NCBI RefSeq assembly: GCF_021147775.1
Contig: NZ_JAGTPK010000043.1
Span: 1 to 37,006, forward strand
Direction of reading: 5' to 3'
Source: Pseudomonas californiensis
Lineage (GTDB): Bacteria; Pseudomonadota; Gammaproteobacteria; Pseudomonadales; Pseudomonadaceae
Length of the DNA stretch: 37,006 nucleotides
In this document: piece by piece, positions 20,470 to 29,199 of the stretch
Layout: every line of letters begins with the position of its first letter
Position numbering within the stretch: position 1 is the first letter of the stretch
The notes under the pieces: model-generated
Databases searched by the model: none
Told to the model about the DNA's origin: nothing
Seen by the model: the letters and a program-made list of their open reading frames with translations, nothing else
Made by a program: the position numbers and the translations under genes

Positions 20470-20823
20470 ATGTTTAAAAAAATGAGTGCTGTGATTTGTT
20501 TGGCTCTGTTTGCATTTGCACTGTCGGGATGCGGTGCGGATAAAGGGCAAGAATTCCTCGGGCGATGGACCGGAGAAAACAAAACCAGAATGGGTAAGCC
20601 AACCTATGTAATGGATATATCTAAGGATGGCGAAATATTCCACATAAACCTAGAAACCACAGCTGACATTGTGGGGTATGGAAAAATGAAAAAAACCCTG
20701 CAGCGATTTGAAGCTAAAGCAGAGTCAGATAGTGTCTTAAGCATGGCTGGTGGCTTTGCGACCATGCGGTTGGAAGGCAGCGCTATTTATTTCGACGGTA
20801 CCACCTATACCCGATTAAAATAA
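20470..20823 (+). CDS. Lipoprotein, probable entry-exclusion (Eex-like) protein
   Basis: This 117-residue protein has a lipoprotein signal peptide with lipobox L-S-G-C (Cys at residue 21). A roughly 95-residue small beta-rich domain follows (FLGRWTGENKTRMG, then several strands). A short lipoprotein between virB5 and virB6 is where IncN-type plasmids carry eex, which blocks repeat entry of the same plasmid. The gene is visibly more AT-rich than its neighbours and has its own ribosome-binding site (GGGAAGATG), consistent with a swapped specificity gene. The role is inferred from position and lipobox. Confidence 0.65.
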   Translation: MFKKMSAVICLALFAFALSGCGADKGQEFLGRWTGENKTRMGKPTYVMDISKDGEIFHINLETTADIVGYGKMKKTLQRFEAKAESDSVLSMAGGFATMRLEGSAIYFDGTTYTRLK

Positions 20824-20833
20824 CGGAGGCGGC

Positions 20834-21769
20834 ATGGACGTAACAAAAATAGCCCAGACGTTGTTTGATTTCGTTGATGCCGCTCTGCAAAGCACCTTGG
20901 TCACCGGGATGGCCAAGGTGATGCTGGGGCTTGGAGCGCTCTTCGGAACCATGTGGTTGATCCACTTCACGCTTCGTAACATGCAATGGCTGTACCGGGG
21001 GATGAACGTCGCTTTCGAGGATGTGGCCAAAGAAATTGCGAAAATGGCTGTCATCACTGCGTGTGCGTTCAACCTGGAGTGGTACGTGCAGACGATTGTG
21101 CCCTTTGTCACCGGCTTCCCCAACTGGATGGGGGGAATAATGTCCGGCCAGGAGGGCGTGCAAACCAACCAGATCGACAGTTTGATTGCTACATATGCTG
21201 TCAACCTGGAAGCGCTTATCAGTGCCATGAACTTCAATATCATCACAACCAGTTTTGCTAATATTTGGTTGGGTATTCAGGGGGTGGTGTTTTATGTGCT
21301 TGGGGGTATCCCGTTCTTGCTCGCTTCCGTGGCCACCCTTTTTGTGCTGAAGGTGACGACAACGGCGATTGTGGCCGTGGGGCCTCTGTTCATTGCTTTT
21401 CTACTATTTGAACAGACCAAGCAGTATTTCTGGGGGTGGGTATCAGCCATCGCAGGCTTCATGTTGGCTCAGGTACTGATTTCGGTCGTACTGGCTATCG
21501 AAATCGGCTTTATCAACACTGTGATGATTAAAGATGGTTCCTTGACCACCACTTTGGCAGGGAATCTCACCATACTCATAGTCTTCTGCACGTTCACAGC
21601 GCTTGTCATTGAACTGCCAAGCCAGGCGGCCTCGATCATGGGTGGCGGCCCCTCCGGCGGAGGACTTGTCAGCCGAATATCAGGATTTAGTGCAGCCAAA
21701 GGCATGACCCGTGGTGCCGCCGCTGCCATTTCCAAAATGCGGGGGGCAGGTCGCAACAAAGTCTCTTAA
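20834..21769 (+). CDS. virB6: VirB6 polytopic inner-membrane channel protein
   Basis: VirB6 spans the inner membrane and helps pass substrate and pilin. This 311-residue protein has several long hydrophobic segments (about 28-48, 65-88, 143-167, 174-200, 204-232 and 242-262) with a periplasmic loop around 95-140. A Gly/Ala-rich, basic C-terminus follows. The order and size fit TrbL/VirB6 members. It lies 10 bp after the Eex-like gene and is followed by a 60-bp gap before virB7. Confidence 0.9.
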   Translation: MDVTKIAQTLFDFVDAALQSTLVTGMAKVMLGLGALFGTMWLIHFTLRNMQWLYRGMNVAFEDVAKEIAKMAVITACAFNLEWYVQTIVPFVTGFPNWMGGIMSGQEGVQTNQIDSLIATYAVNLEALISAMNFNIITTSFANIWLGIQGVVFYVLGGIPFLLASVATLFVLKVTTTAIVAVGPLFIAFLLFEQTKQYFWGWVSAIAGFMLAQVLISVVLAIEIGFINTVMIKDGSLTTTLAGNLTILIVFCTFTALVIELPSQAASIMGGGPSGGGLVSRISGFSAAKGMTRGAAAAISKMRGAGRNKVS

Positions 21770-21829
21770 TCCCTCGAATACACGCCTTCAGCGCCTTCGC
21801 CTCTCTCTCGCCACAACAGGTAATCCAAC

Positions 21830-22132
21830 ATGACGTTCAGACTTGCTTTAAGCGGGCTGCTTTCGGCTGCCTTGCTGTCAGGGTGTGGCTCTGCACCCAA
21901 ACTTTCCAAACCAGAGGGTCAGTGGGAAGACATGCCCTTCACCCATGCTCCTGCACCTCGGGCTGCCCCCGTGACAACGCCCTCTCCAGTGCCTGGCCGG
22001 GTGCAGCCAGCAGTGAGCCCTGCGCCCAAGGCCCAGTCGCTCAAGACAACCCAGCAAAAGCGCCCGGCAACAGCCTCCCCGGCAAAGCCTGCCGAGGCCC
22101 CGCCCAACGACTCTAAATGCTCCGCGAACTGA
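21830..22132 (+). CDS. virB7: VirB7 outer-membrane lipoprotein
   Basis: VirB7 anchors VirB9 in the outer-membrane core. The signal sequence ends in the lipobox L-L-S-G-C (Cys19). The mature part is Pro/Ala-rich (P-A-P-R-A-A-P and similar), and a second Cys lies near the C-terminus (D-S-K-C, about residue 97), possibly for a disulfide with VirB9. The length of 100 residues is longer than the minimal VirB7. It sits between virB6 and virB8 as expected. Confidence 0.82.
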   Translation: MTFRLALSGLLSAALLSGCGSAPKLSKPEGQWEDMPFTHAPAPRAAPVTTPSPVPGRVQPAVSPAPKAQSLKTTQQKRPATASPAKPAEAPPNDSKCSAN

Positions 22133-22169
22133 TCCGCGCAGCGCGTGTTTGTCCAGGTTTAGGTGACTT

Positions 22170-22958
22170 ATGAAAAAACTTCGAAAATCCAAACAGGACG
22201 TGATCGATCAGGAGCGGCAACTGGCCGCCCGTACCAGCATCGACGCGGCCACCGCACAAGAAATCAGCTTGGCTGAACAGGCATTTATCCATGCAGCGCG
22301 ATTTTTCGAGAAGAGCATCGCCGCCGATGAAAAGGCCAAGACCAAACGAGCACAGCGATTGAATTACGTGTTTGGGACACTTGCCTTCATGGCGATCGCC
22401 GCTGTGCTGGGCCTGACCCCGCTCAAGACCGTGCAACTTGGCCTGGTAAGGGTAGACAACAACTCCGGCTACACGGACGTGGTGTGGGCCAACGACAAAG
22501 GCAAGCCACAGGAGCAGATCGATGACGAGTTCTGGCTTTCCGCCTATACGCGTTTCCGCGAGAGCTATAACTTTTCGAGTAACGATGCCAATTACGGCAT
22601 GGTCAAGTTGATGTCCTATGACGCGACCTTTACCGAGTATCGCAACTTCCAATTGTCCTCCAAGGGCTATCTGGAAGTGCTGGGAACTAACCGTCAAATC
22701 CGCACGGATATCAACAATATCAACTTCCTGGAACGCAAAGACCGGGCAGGCACCGCCCAGGTGCGGATCACCAAAACCGTGCTGGATCGCAACGGCACGC
22801 CGGACCCCCAGTTGGCTCCGGTGACTTGGGTGGCCACGGTGACCTACGACTACAACAACCCGGCCAAAAAAGCCGGTGATCAATGGCTGAACCCCCGTGG
22901 TTTCGGGGTCATGGCTTACACAACGACCCAGGAAGTGGGGGTGTCCAATGGTAAATAA
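22170..22958 (+). CDS. virB8: VirB8 inner-membrane assembly protein
   Basis: VirB8 is a bitopic protein linking the inner membrane complex to the core. It has a charged cytoplasmic N-terminus (to about 63), a single membrane span (FGTLAFMAIAAVLGL, about 70-84) and a periplasmic NTF2-like domain (about 95-262) with the family's acidic/aromatic pattern (DDEFWLSAYTRFRESYNF). The length of 262 residues is typical. The last 11 bases overlap the start of virB9. Confidence 0.92.
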   Translation: MKKLRKSKQDVIDQERQLAARTSIDAATAQEISLAEQAFIHAARFFEKSIAADEKAKTKRAQRLNYVFGTLAFMAIAAVLGLTPLKTVQLGLVRVDNNSGYTDVVWANDKGKPQEQIDDEFWLSAYTRFRESYNFSSNDANYGMVKLMSYDATFTEYRNFQLSSKGYLEVLGTNRQIRTDINNINFLERKDRAGTAQVRITKTVLDRNGTPDPQLAPVTWVATVTYDYNNPAKKAGDQWLNPRGFGVMAYTTTQEVGVSNGK

Positions 22959-23757
22959 AGCCGCTTCAGGCCTAACGGCCTTGTTACTCCTGACATTCGG
23001 TCAGCCGGCCTTTGCCGAGAGCATGGGCACCGGCTCGACGCTGGACCGTCGCGTGCAGACCGCTGTTTACAGCCCGGACAACGTGTACCGAATCCAGGCC
23101 ACTGTGGGTCGTGCCACACTGATTCAGCTTCCGGCCAATGAGACGATCAACGAGGCCTCGGGCTTGATGGTCTCTGGTGATCCCAAGGCCTGGTCCATCG
23201 GTCCGAACAAGGCCGGTAACCTGGTGGCCATCAAACCCATCACCGACCAGGAGCCCAATACCAACCTGGTGATCAACACCAACCGGCACACCTACCTGCT
23301 GGAACTGAAATTGGTGAGTCGGCCGGCGGACATGACCTACGCGCTGCGCTTCACCTACCCGGAACCGCCGAAAAAGTCCGGCGCGGTACGCCGTGACGCC
23401 GGTAATCCTTGCGATGGCCCGGTGCAAAACGGTCCCTATCAAAAGCGCTCAGATTCAGAGAGCAGGTCCATAGCGCCGTTTGAGGGCTGGGACAACGGCA
23501 TGCTGACTTGCTTCCGCTTTACCGGCAACGGGCCGCGCCCGGTGCTGTACCAGGTACTGCCCGATGGCACCGAAACCGTGGCGGACGCGCACAACGAACA
23601 GAATGTGGTCGTGGTGCATGGGGTCAGCCGGCTGTTCAGGTTTCGGCTGAATAGCTTGGTGGTGGAAGTGCGACCTACCGCCCAGGTGAACACGGGTTAC
23701 AACTTCAACGGGACCACCACCGGCGAGATTCGGGAGCTCAAGCATGCAGAACAATGA
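22948..23757 (+). CDS. virB9: VirB9 core-complex protein
   Basis: VirB9 forms the ring between VirB7 and VirB10. The start at ATG 22948 gives a signal peptide (about 1-22, ending A-F-A) and 269 residues. The N-terminal domain contains the family's strand pattern (NVYRIQATVGRATLIQLP), and the C-terminal VirB7-binding domain is seen at about 175-265 (F-R-F-T-G-N-G-P-R-P). A longer in-frame start at 22897 lies inside virB8 and was not used. The stop overlaps virB10 by 14 bp. Confidence 0.92.
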   Translation: MVNKAASGLTALLLLTFGQPAFAESMGTGSTLDRRVQTAVYSPDNVYRIQATVGRATLIQLPANETINEASGLMVSGDPKAWSIGPNKAGNLVAIKPITDQEPNTNLVINTNRHTYLLELKLVSRPADMTYALRFTYPEPPKKSGAVRRDAGNPCDGPVQNGPYQKRSDSESRSIAPFEGWDNGMLTCFRFTGNGPRPVLYQVLPDGTETVADAHNEQNVVVVHGVSRLFRFRLNSLVVEVRPTAQVNTGYNFNGTTTGEIRELKHAEQ

Positions 23758-25138
23758 CAACGACCAGGCCCCGCCAAGCACACCAGGGCCGGACAGCATC
23801 GGGCCGCCCGAACCATCAGCGGCTCCAGCAGCGGCCCCGGAACACGCGCCGGCCTCAGAGCCAGCAGCTGCACCGGCACCCGAGCCCGCGAGCACCCAGG
23901 CCCGTGGGGCCTTTGACGTACGGGCCAAACGCACAGGCGATACCCAAAACAAGAAAACGCTTTACCTGGGCCTGATCGGGCTGGTGTTGGTTGGTCTGCT
24001 GGGGATTGCCGGGCTCTGGTACTTCACCATTTCCCAGATGAAAACCACCGGCTCCGAGGTCGATGAAACCAACGTCAAGAAGGACGCAACCCTGGACGTG
24101 AATCTGGGCAGCGACGACAGCATGAAAAAGGCGCGGGAGGCCAAGCTGGCCGCTGACAAAGCCGAAGAGGACAGGAAAGCCCGTGCTGAAAGAGAGCGAT
24201 TGGAGAAAGAGGAAAAAGATAGAAAGGACGCTGATCGCGGAAAAACCGGTCAGGGAAACGCCGGCAGTGCTGCGCCACCGCCAGGCGCGACCGGCCAGCC
24301 TCCCCCCGTGGTGCTGACGCCCCGGCAACGCAAACTTGGGGCTGCGATGTTCGTCACCTCGGAAGATGCGCTGGGCACCGGCGCTGCGGATACACAGCCG
24401 CAACAGCCGTCCACCAGTCAGCCCTCCGGGATGCCTTCACTATTGGACGGCATCCCTAGCGGATCGAGCGGCGACCTGGGCGGTGAATCGTCCACCAGAA
24501 AACGCAGCAGCCTGAGCAACCTGGGCGGCACCACCTTTGCGCCGGCCAAGGCGTACCTGGCACCGAACCGCAAATACCTGGTCAGCCACAACACCTACAC
24601 GCGCTGCGCGCTGTACACCGAAATCATCAGCACTCACCCAGGGCTGGTGGATTGTCGTCTGACCGATCCGTTGTATTCCGCTGATGGCTCCACGGTGATT
24701 GCGGAGGCCGGAGACAAGCTGACCGGCGAGCAGACCGTTCAGGTAGGGCCAGGCGAAACCAGCGTGTTCACCACCTGGACGGAGCTTGAAACCCGATCGG
24801 GTGCGCGGGCCAAGCTCGATAGCCTCGGTGCAGGCCCCATGGGAGCCAGCGGGACCGAAGCCTGGATCAATCGTCACTACATGCAGCGCTTTGGCGGTGC
24901 GGTGATGTTGTCGTTCATCCAGGACGCGCTCCAGGCTGCGTCCAACACCACGCAGAAAGGCTCAGGGTCCGGAGGCTACACGGTGAACAACAGCGAGCAG
25001 AACGTGGAGAGCATGGCCAACAAGGCGCTGGACAGCACCATCAACATTCCTGATACCGCACACCTACTGCCAGGCACTGTGATGACCGTCATCGTGGCCC
25101 GCGACATCGACTTTTCATCGGTTTTTGAGAACCGCTAA
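23744..25138 (+). CDS. virB10: VirB10 energy-sensing core protein
   Basis: VirB10 spans both membranes and gates the channel. It has a Pro/Ala-rich cytoplasmic N-terminus (about 1-60), a membrane span (about 73-95), a charged coiled-coil-like linker (K-A-E-E-D-R-K-A-R-A-E-R, about 125-165) and a flexible Pro-rich stretch. The beta-barrel TrbI domain occupies about 245-464. Its family segment begins with YLAPNRKYLVSHNTYTRCALY and includes D-C-R-L-T-D. The length of 464 residues is normal. Confidence 0.93.
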   Translation: MQNNDNDQAPPSTPGPDSIGPPEPSAAPAAAPEHAPASEPAAAPAPEPASTQARGAFDVRAKRTGDTQNKKTLYLGLIGLVLVGLLGIAGLWYFTISQMKTTGSEVDETNVKKDATLDVNLGSDDSMKKAREAKLAADKAEEDRKARAERERLEKEEKDRKDADRGKTGQGNAGSAAPPPGATGQPPPVVLTPRQRKLGAAMFVTSEDALGTGAADTQPQQPSTSQPSGMPSLLDGIPSGSSGDLGGESSTRKRSSLSNLGGTTFAPAKAYLAPNRKYLVSHNTYTRCALYTEIISTHPGLVDCRLTDPLYSADGSTVIAEAGDKLTGEQTVQVGPGETSVFTTWTELETRSGARAKLDSLGAGPMGASGTEAWINRHYMQRFGGAVMLSFIQDALQAASNTTQKGSGSGGYTVNNSEQNVESMANKALDSTINIPDTAHLLPGTVMTVIVARDIDFSSVFENR

Positions 25139-25147
25139 GGAGTATTC

Positions 25148-26179
25148 ATGACGCAAGAACAAGGACTGACCGAAGACACGCTGGTCCTGGACTTTCTCGA
25201 CCAGGCAGGCGTCACCGAGCGCCTTAATCGCCCAGGCACCAAGGACGTAGCCATTAACCGGCCTTACGAGCTGTGGGTGGACGGTCCGGACGGCTGGGAG
25301 CGTGAAGAAGCGCCTTGGCTCACCTACAGCCTGTGTTGGCGGCTGGCCAACGCACTTTGCGCGCTGAACTACCGCGTACTGGCTCCGCATTCACCTATTC
25401 ACACGGTGGAACTGCCTGGCGGGGAGCGGGGCCAGATCGTCATGGCGCCGGCGTGCGAAAAGGGCACTCTTTCGACGACGTTTCGAAAACCTTCCCTGGA
25501 TCGCTTCACCCATATGGATTACGTCAACAGTGGCCGCTATGACCGGGCCAAGGCCATCGCTTCACCGATACTGACCCTGAAAGCCTGGCAGCGCGACATG
25601 CAGGAAGCCCACGCAGCCGGCGAGTGGCACCGATTTATGGAAATCGCCATCGCAAATCGCCAGAACATCATCATCTTTGGCGGGCCAGGTTCGGGTAAGA
25701 CCACCTACGGCAAGTCGCTGATCGACATGTTTCCGGTGAACCGCCGAATGATCACTATCCAGGAAATACTGGAAGACCCTATGCCCTTTCATCCCAACCA
25801 TGTGCATCTGCTCTATGGCCATGTGGTGACGCCAAAAGCCTTGGTGGCCAGCGCGCTACGTATGAAGCCCGACCATCTGTTCCTGGCCGAGCTGACCGGT
25901 GACGAGGTGTGGCACTTCATCGAGATTCTGAACACCGGCACCAAGGGCACTGTAACCACGGCGCACGCCAATGACAGTGAAGCAGGCTACGCCCGTGTGT
26001 GTGGTCTGGTGAAGCAGTCGGAGGTCGGCAAGGGTCTGGATTACGAGTACATCGAGCGCTTGGTACGAACCTCATTCGACGTGGTGGTGTACATGGAAAA
26101 CACCTACATCGAGGAAGTGCATTACGAGCCTGAACACAAGCTGGCCTTGCTCAATGGCCAGCGTCAACGCGCTGCCTAG
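25148..26179 (+). CDS. virB11: VirB11 hexameric traffic ATPase
   Basis: VirB11 is the AAA+-like ATPase at the base of the channel. Motifs are Walker A G-G-P-G-S-G-K-T-T (about residues 178-186), an Asp box and acidic stretch (I-Q-E-I-L-E-D-P), a Walker B-like L-F-L-A-E-L-T-G-D-E (about 243-252), and a His box G-T-V-T-T-A-H-A-N (about 267-275). The length of 343 residues is usual. The stop is 9 bp before the next gene. Confidence 0.94.
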   Translation: MTQEQGLTEDTLVLDFLDQAGVTERLNRPGTKDVAINRPYELWVDGPDGWEREEAPWLTYSLCWRLANALCALNYRVLAPHSPIHTVELPGGERGQIVMAPACEKGTLSTTFRKPSLDRFTHMDYVNSGRYDRAKAIASPILTLKAWQRDMQEAHAAGEWHRFMEIAIANRQNIIIFGGPGSGKTTYGKSLIDMFPVNRRMITIQEILEDPMPFHPNHVHLLYGHVVTPKALVASALRMKPDHLFLAELTGDEVWHFIEILNTGTKGTVTTAHANDSEAGYARVCGLVKQSEVGKGLDYEYIERLVRTSFDVVVYMENTYIEEVHYEPEHKLALLNGQRQRAA

Positions 26180-26188
26180 GAGAATGCC

Positions 26189-26545
26189 ATGTGGTGGAAA
26201 GTCTCGTTATCAATCGTGTTCATGATGGCTGTGTGCTTCGTGATCGGGCTGTACGCAGGGGGGGCTATGTATCTGCACCTGACCCAAGGTCACTTCGCGG
26301 GCCTGGCCTGGGACACGCTATGGGATACCCGCAAGCTGGCCTGGAACGACCGGCGGATGCTGTACGTGCCGTGGTCTTGGTGTGTGACCGCCGCTATGAC
26401 GTTCCTGCCAGTCGGCATCACGTTGATGGCCATTTTCACGCGCTTGAAGCCCAAAACCTCTCTGCACGGTGATGCCCGCTTTGCCAACAACCGCGAGCTG
26501 CGCCAGTTCGAGTACCAAGGTGAATACAAGAACACCAGCAAGTAG
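26189..26545 (+). CDS. virD4: N-terminal membrane piece of a split VirD4 coupling protein
   Basis: VirD4 brings DNA-protein substrate to the T4SS. This 118-residue protein matches only the N-terminus of that family: two hydrophobic segments (about 5-28 and 62-83) with an intervening periplasmic loop, then the conserved cytoplasmic L-H-G-D-A-R-F-A stretch at about 93-100. The frame then stops (Y-K-N-T-S-K). In intact VirD4 the chain continues here into the ATPase domain, found instead at 29442-31097. The break falls in the linker, so no domain is lost. A purposeful two-chain protein seems more likely than decay, since both parts are intact and well spaced in the operon. Confidence 0.75.
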   Translation: MWWKVSLSIVFMMAVCFVIGLYAGGAMYLHLTQGHFAGLAWDTLWDTRKLAWNDRRMLYVPWSWCVTAAMTFLPVGITLMAIFTRLKPKTSLHGDARFANNRELRQFEYQGEYKNTSK

Positions 26546-26648
26546 GCATTGCTCTCGCATCACTGCCTGATACTCCCGCATTTTCAAACCATCCCAGTGC
26601 ACCGCTACGCAGTCGGCTATCAGCTGTCAGGCGTTTGGCTGTGCCTAG
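26540..26648 (+). repeat. Direct repeat A (partner at 29080-29178)
   Basis: It begins at the last codon and stop of the VirD4 N-terminal gene (AAGTAG) and resembles 29080-29178. Shared blocks include GCC-TGATAC, CCGCA-TTTTCAA and CGCAG-CGGCTATCAGC. The two copies have the same orientation and bracket the GHKL gene. Confidence 0.75.
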
Positions 26649-26670
26649 CTTTATCCATATGAGGTGTACC

Positions 26671-29085
26671 GTGCTGCTACCTTTCGAGCTGGACCCCGAA
26701 ATCATTCAACACATCATCCATAGTCAGGCCGGATCGATCGGCAAGGCCATCATCGAGCTGGTGATGAACTCTGTAGACGCCGATGCCACCGCATTGCGCC
26801 TGACCATGACCAAAGAGGGTTTTCACTGCGCTGATGACGGTCGCGGATTTGCCAGCCGCAATGACGTGTTGCGTTACTTCGGACGCTTTGGCACACCGCA
26901 CCAGGAAGGTGATGCCACTTATGGCCGGTTCCGCCTGGGCCGGGGCCAGATCATGGCGCACGCCAAAACACGTTGGGCTTCCAACGATTGGCAGATGACC
27001 GTTGATACCCGCTCGATGGGTTACAACTACGATCTGGACGATCTTGAACACGGCGCACCGGGTTGCTCCATCGAGGGCATCTGGTACGAACCGCTCAACG
27101 ATTTGGAGTTGATGTCTGCCGTCCAGGAGATTCGTGACCTGGTGCGTTACACCCGCATCAGCGTTGAACTCAATGGCCGTCTCATTACCCGCGATCCTGC
27201 AACGGAAAAGTGGGACTTTGAAGACGAATACGCCTATTACCGGGCCAAGGAAGAAGGCGCGGTTTCGATCTACAACCAAGGTGTGCTGGTCCGTCACGAT
27301 TCCTCGCACCTCTGGGGGGCTGGAGGCCTGATCGTGACCAAGCGGGCGATTGCCCTCAACGTCTCCCGTAGCGAGATACTGCGCAAAACCTGCCCGGTCT
27401 GGAAAGCAATCGCCAAGGTGTTCGGCCCGTTGGCCGACAAGGTCTCGGGGGAGTTGGGTGGACGCCGCAAGACAGAAGCACGTCGAGCGCGATCAGCACT
27501 TTCGTTGCTAAGCGGTGCAGCTGATATGGGCAAAATATTCTGCCATGAAGAAGTCATTACGGTGCTGCCAGGCAAACGGCATATCACCCTGATGGATTTT
27601 ATTAACAAGGCGTTTCGCGAACACAACGGCACCTACACCGTTGTTTTAAAGGGCAGTGACATACCCAAAGGCGAAGGCATTGCCGGGCAGCGCATCATCC
27701 AGGTACTGCATCCGCAAACGCTCGACCGCTTCGGTTGCCATAGCGTTGAAGATTTTGAAGATGTGCTGGAGCGGGTGATTGCCAATGCCAGACCTGCCGT
27801 CAGCCACTGGTACCGAGAACTGAAAGTGCCCCAGTGCGCCGCTTTTGCGACCGTCAAGAAGGCTTATGTCGAGCGAACATCTATTGTCGATGAGAAAAAG
27901 GCGCTGGACAAGGAAACGCGCCGGGCCTGGATCGCGTTGCGCTGGTGCCTGCAACACTACGCCGGTGCGTGTGTAGGAGCTGAACGCTGGAAGGATGGCA
28001 CCGTTCGGCATAGCAAAGACCTCCTGGCTGTGTTGCTTGGCGAGTCGAACACCAGTGAAGCGTGGACGGATGGTAAAACCTACCTGGCCATCAACCGCTC
28101 CATCGTGCAACGGCTCAAGTCTGATCCCATGAAAACGGCAGCCTACATCTTCGGGCTGGTCGAACACGAGGTGGCGCACCAGGGCGACAGCATGGCGTGC
28201 GGGCATGACGAAGCGTTCTATCAGCGCTTCCATGACATTTCCCTGCGCATGGCACCCGAGCGGCAGCGGTTCATGCACAAGTGGTTGATGAAATACACCA
28301 CTAGCATGGAAATGGAAGGCAAGAGGGCAACCGGCAATGCCTGGGGAGAGCTTCACCTGGTGAGGCGTGTGGGCACTGGCCGTATGAAACGCGGCTTGTC
28401 GGACGCCATCGAGGACGACTCTGCGGACCCGATTGTCAGCACGCCGGTGCCGGAGCAGGACATGGCGTTGCTCAGCAGGATCAATGCCGGGTTGATCGAC
28501 AAGGGTGTCTGCCCACCGCCGCCCGACTGGAACAGGGTCATCGAGCAGGCCAAGGCCGATCAGGTGGCGAGCAGCGAGCAGTTGAAGGAGCGGTTGCAGG
28601 CTCAGCGCGAGGCTCAAAACGCTGAATACGCAGCGCTTGAGTTGCAGATCGAAAAGGCTAAGCCCGAGGTCGCACGGATTCTGGACATGCCGCTGGCAGA
28701 CATTCCAGCCGGTGCCCTGAACTACCTCGCTCATTTGCTGGCCACCGGAGGCGATGAGCAAGAGATACGCACCGAATGGGAATGCCAGTTCGGACAGCCG
28801 GACTTCGATGATGATCCCTATGACTATTTCACCGAAGAGGAGTTGGCCGAAGAGCAGGCACGCAGCGACCAGTTCAATCAGGAGCAATTGGCTGCTGAAC
28901 AGGACGATCCACGCCGTAAGTTAGCTAAGGAATACCACGTCATGGTCGAGCCTGGCGAAACCTGGTGGGTGCTTGAACGTAACGCCGCTTCTGCAGGGTT
29001 TTGGCGTGTTGAGGACTACTTGAAGTGGCGACATGCCGATCAACTGCTACTCGATAACTCAAGCGGGTGTTGCGCACATAAGTAG
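26671..29085 (+). CDS. GHKL ATPase fused to an HExxH metallopeptidase-like domain
   Basis: This protein of about 804 residues has an N-terminal GHKL (Hsp90/MutL/MORC-type) ATPase domain. The Bergerat motif E-L-V-M-N-S-V-D-A is at about residues 29-37, D-D-G-R-G-F at 55-60, and a Gly/Arg-rich G-R-F-R-L-G-R-G-Q lid at 85-93. A middle region of unknown fold follows. H-E-V-A-H at about 499-503, with G-H-D-E-A-F eight residues later, has the layout of zinc metallopeptidases (H-E-x-x-H...G-H-x-x-x-F). The C-terminus is a charged Glu/Gln-rich helix. GTG 26671 has a GAGGTG site; ATG 26659 is the alternative. It lies between the VirD4 pieces, bracketed by direct repeats. Function unknown; membership in this fusion class is inferred from motifs only. 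Confidence 0.8.
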   Translation: MLLPFELDPEIIQHIIHSQAGSIGKAIIELVMNSVDADATALRLTMTKEGFHCADDGRGFASRNDVLRYFGRFGTPHQEGDATYGRFRLGRGQIMAHAKTRWASNDWQMTVDTRSMGYNYDLDDLEHGAPGCSIEGIWYEPLNDLELMSAVQEIRDLVRYTRISVELNGRLITRDPATEKWDFEDEYAYYRAKEEGAVSIYNQGVLVRHDSSHLWGAGGLIVTKRAIALNVSRSEILRKTCPVWKAIAKVFGPLADKVSGELGGRRKTEARRARSALSLLSGAADMGKIFCHEEVITVLPGKRHITLMDFINKAFREHNGTYTVVLKGSDIPKGEGIAGQRIIQVLHPQTLDRFGCHSVEDFEDVLERVIANARPAVSHWYRELKVPQCAAFATVKKAYVERTSIVDEKKALDKETRRAWIALRWCLQHYAGACVGAERWKDGTVRHSKDLLAVLLGESNTSEAWTDGKTYLAINRSIVQRLKSDPMKTAAYIFGLVEHEVAHQGDSMACGHDEAFYQRFHDISLRMAPERQRFMHKWLMKYTTSMEMEGKRATGNAWGELHLVRRVGTGRMKRGLSDAIEDDSADPIVSTPVPEQDMALLSRINAGLIDKGVCPPPPDWNRVIEQAKADQVASSEQLKERLQAQREAQNAEYAALELQIEKAKPEVARILDMPLADIPAGALNYLAHLLATGGDEQEIRTEWECQFGQPDFDDDPYDYFTEEELAEEQARSDQFNQEQLAAEQDDPRRKLAKEYHVMVEPGETWWVLERNAASAGFWRVEDYLKWRHADQLLLDNSSGCCAHK

Positions 29086-29178
29086 CCGCATCGCCCTGAT
29101 ACCACCGCACTTTTCAACCTTTTCCATGCATCGCCACGCAGACGGCTATCAGCCGCCTGGGGCCGAGCTGTGCCCGGA
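29080..29178 (+). repeat. Direct repeat B (partner at 26540-26648)
   Basis: It begins at the last codons of the GHKL gene (AAGTAG), as copy A does after the VirD4 N-terminal gene. It contains a small hairpin with CGGCT (29143-29147) pairing AGCCG (29151-29155), flanked by CAG/CTG pairs. The two copies imply a duplicated or captured junction. Confidence 0.75.
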
Positions 29179-29199
29179 AGCACCTGCAGGAGAGTCCTA

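Noticed and set aside
27646..28887. 413-residue open frame on the minus strand inside the GHKL gene
   Set aside because: It shadows a coding strand with recognisable motifs and has no ribosome-binding site or family features.
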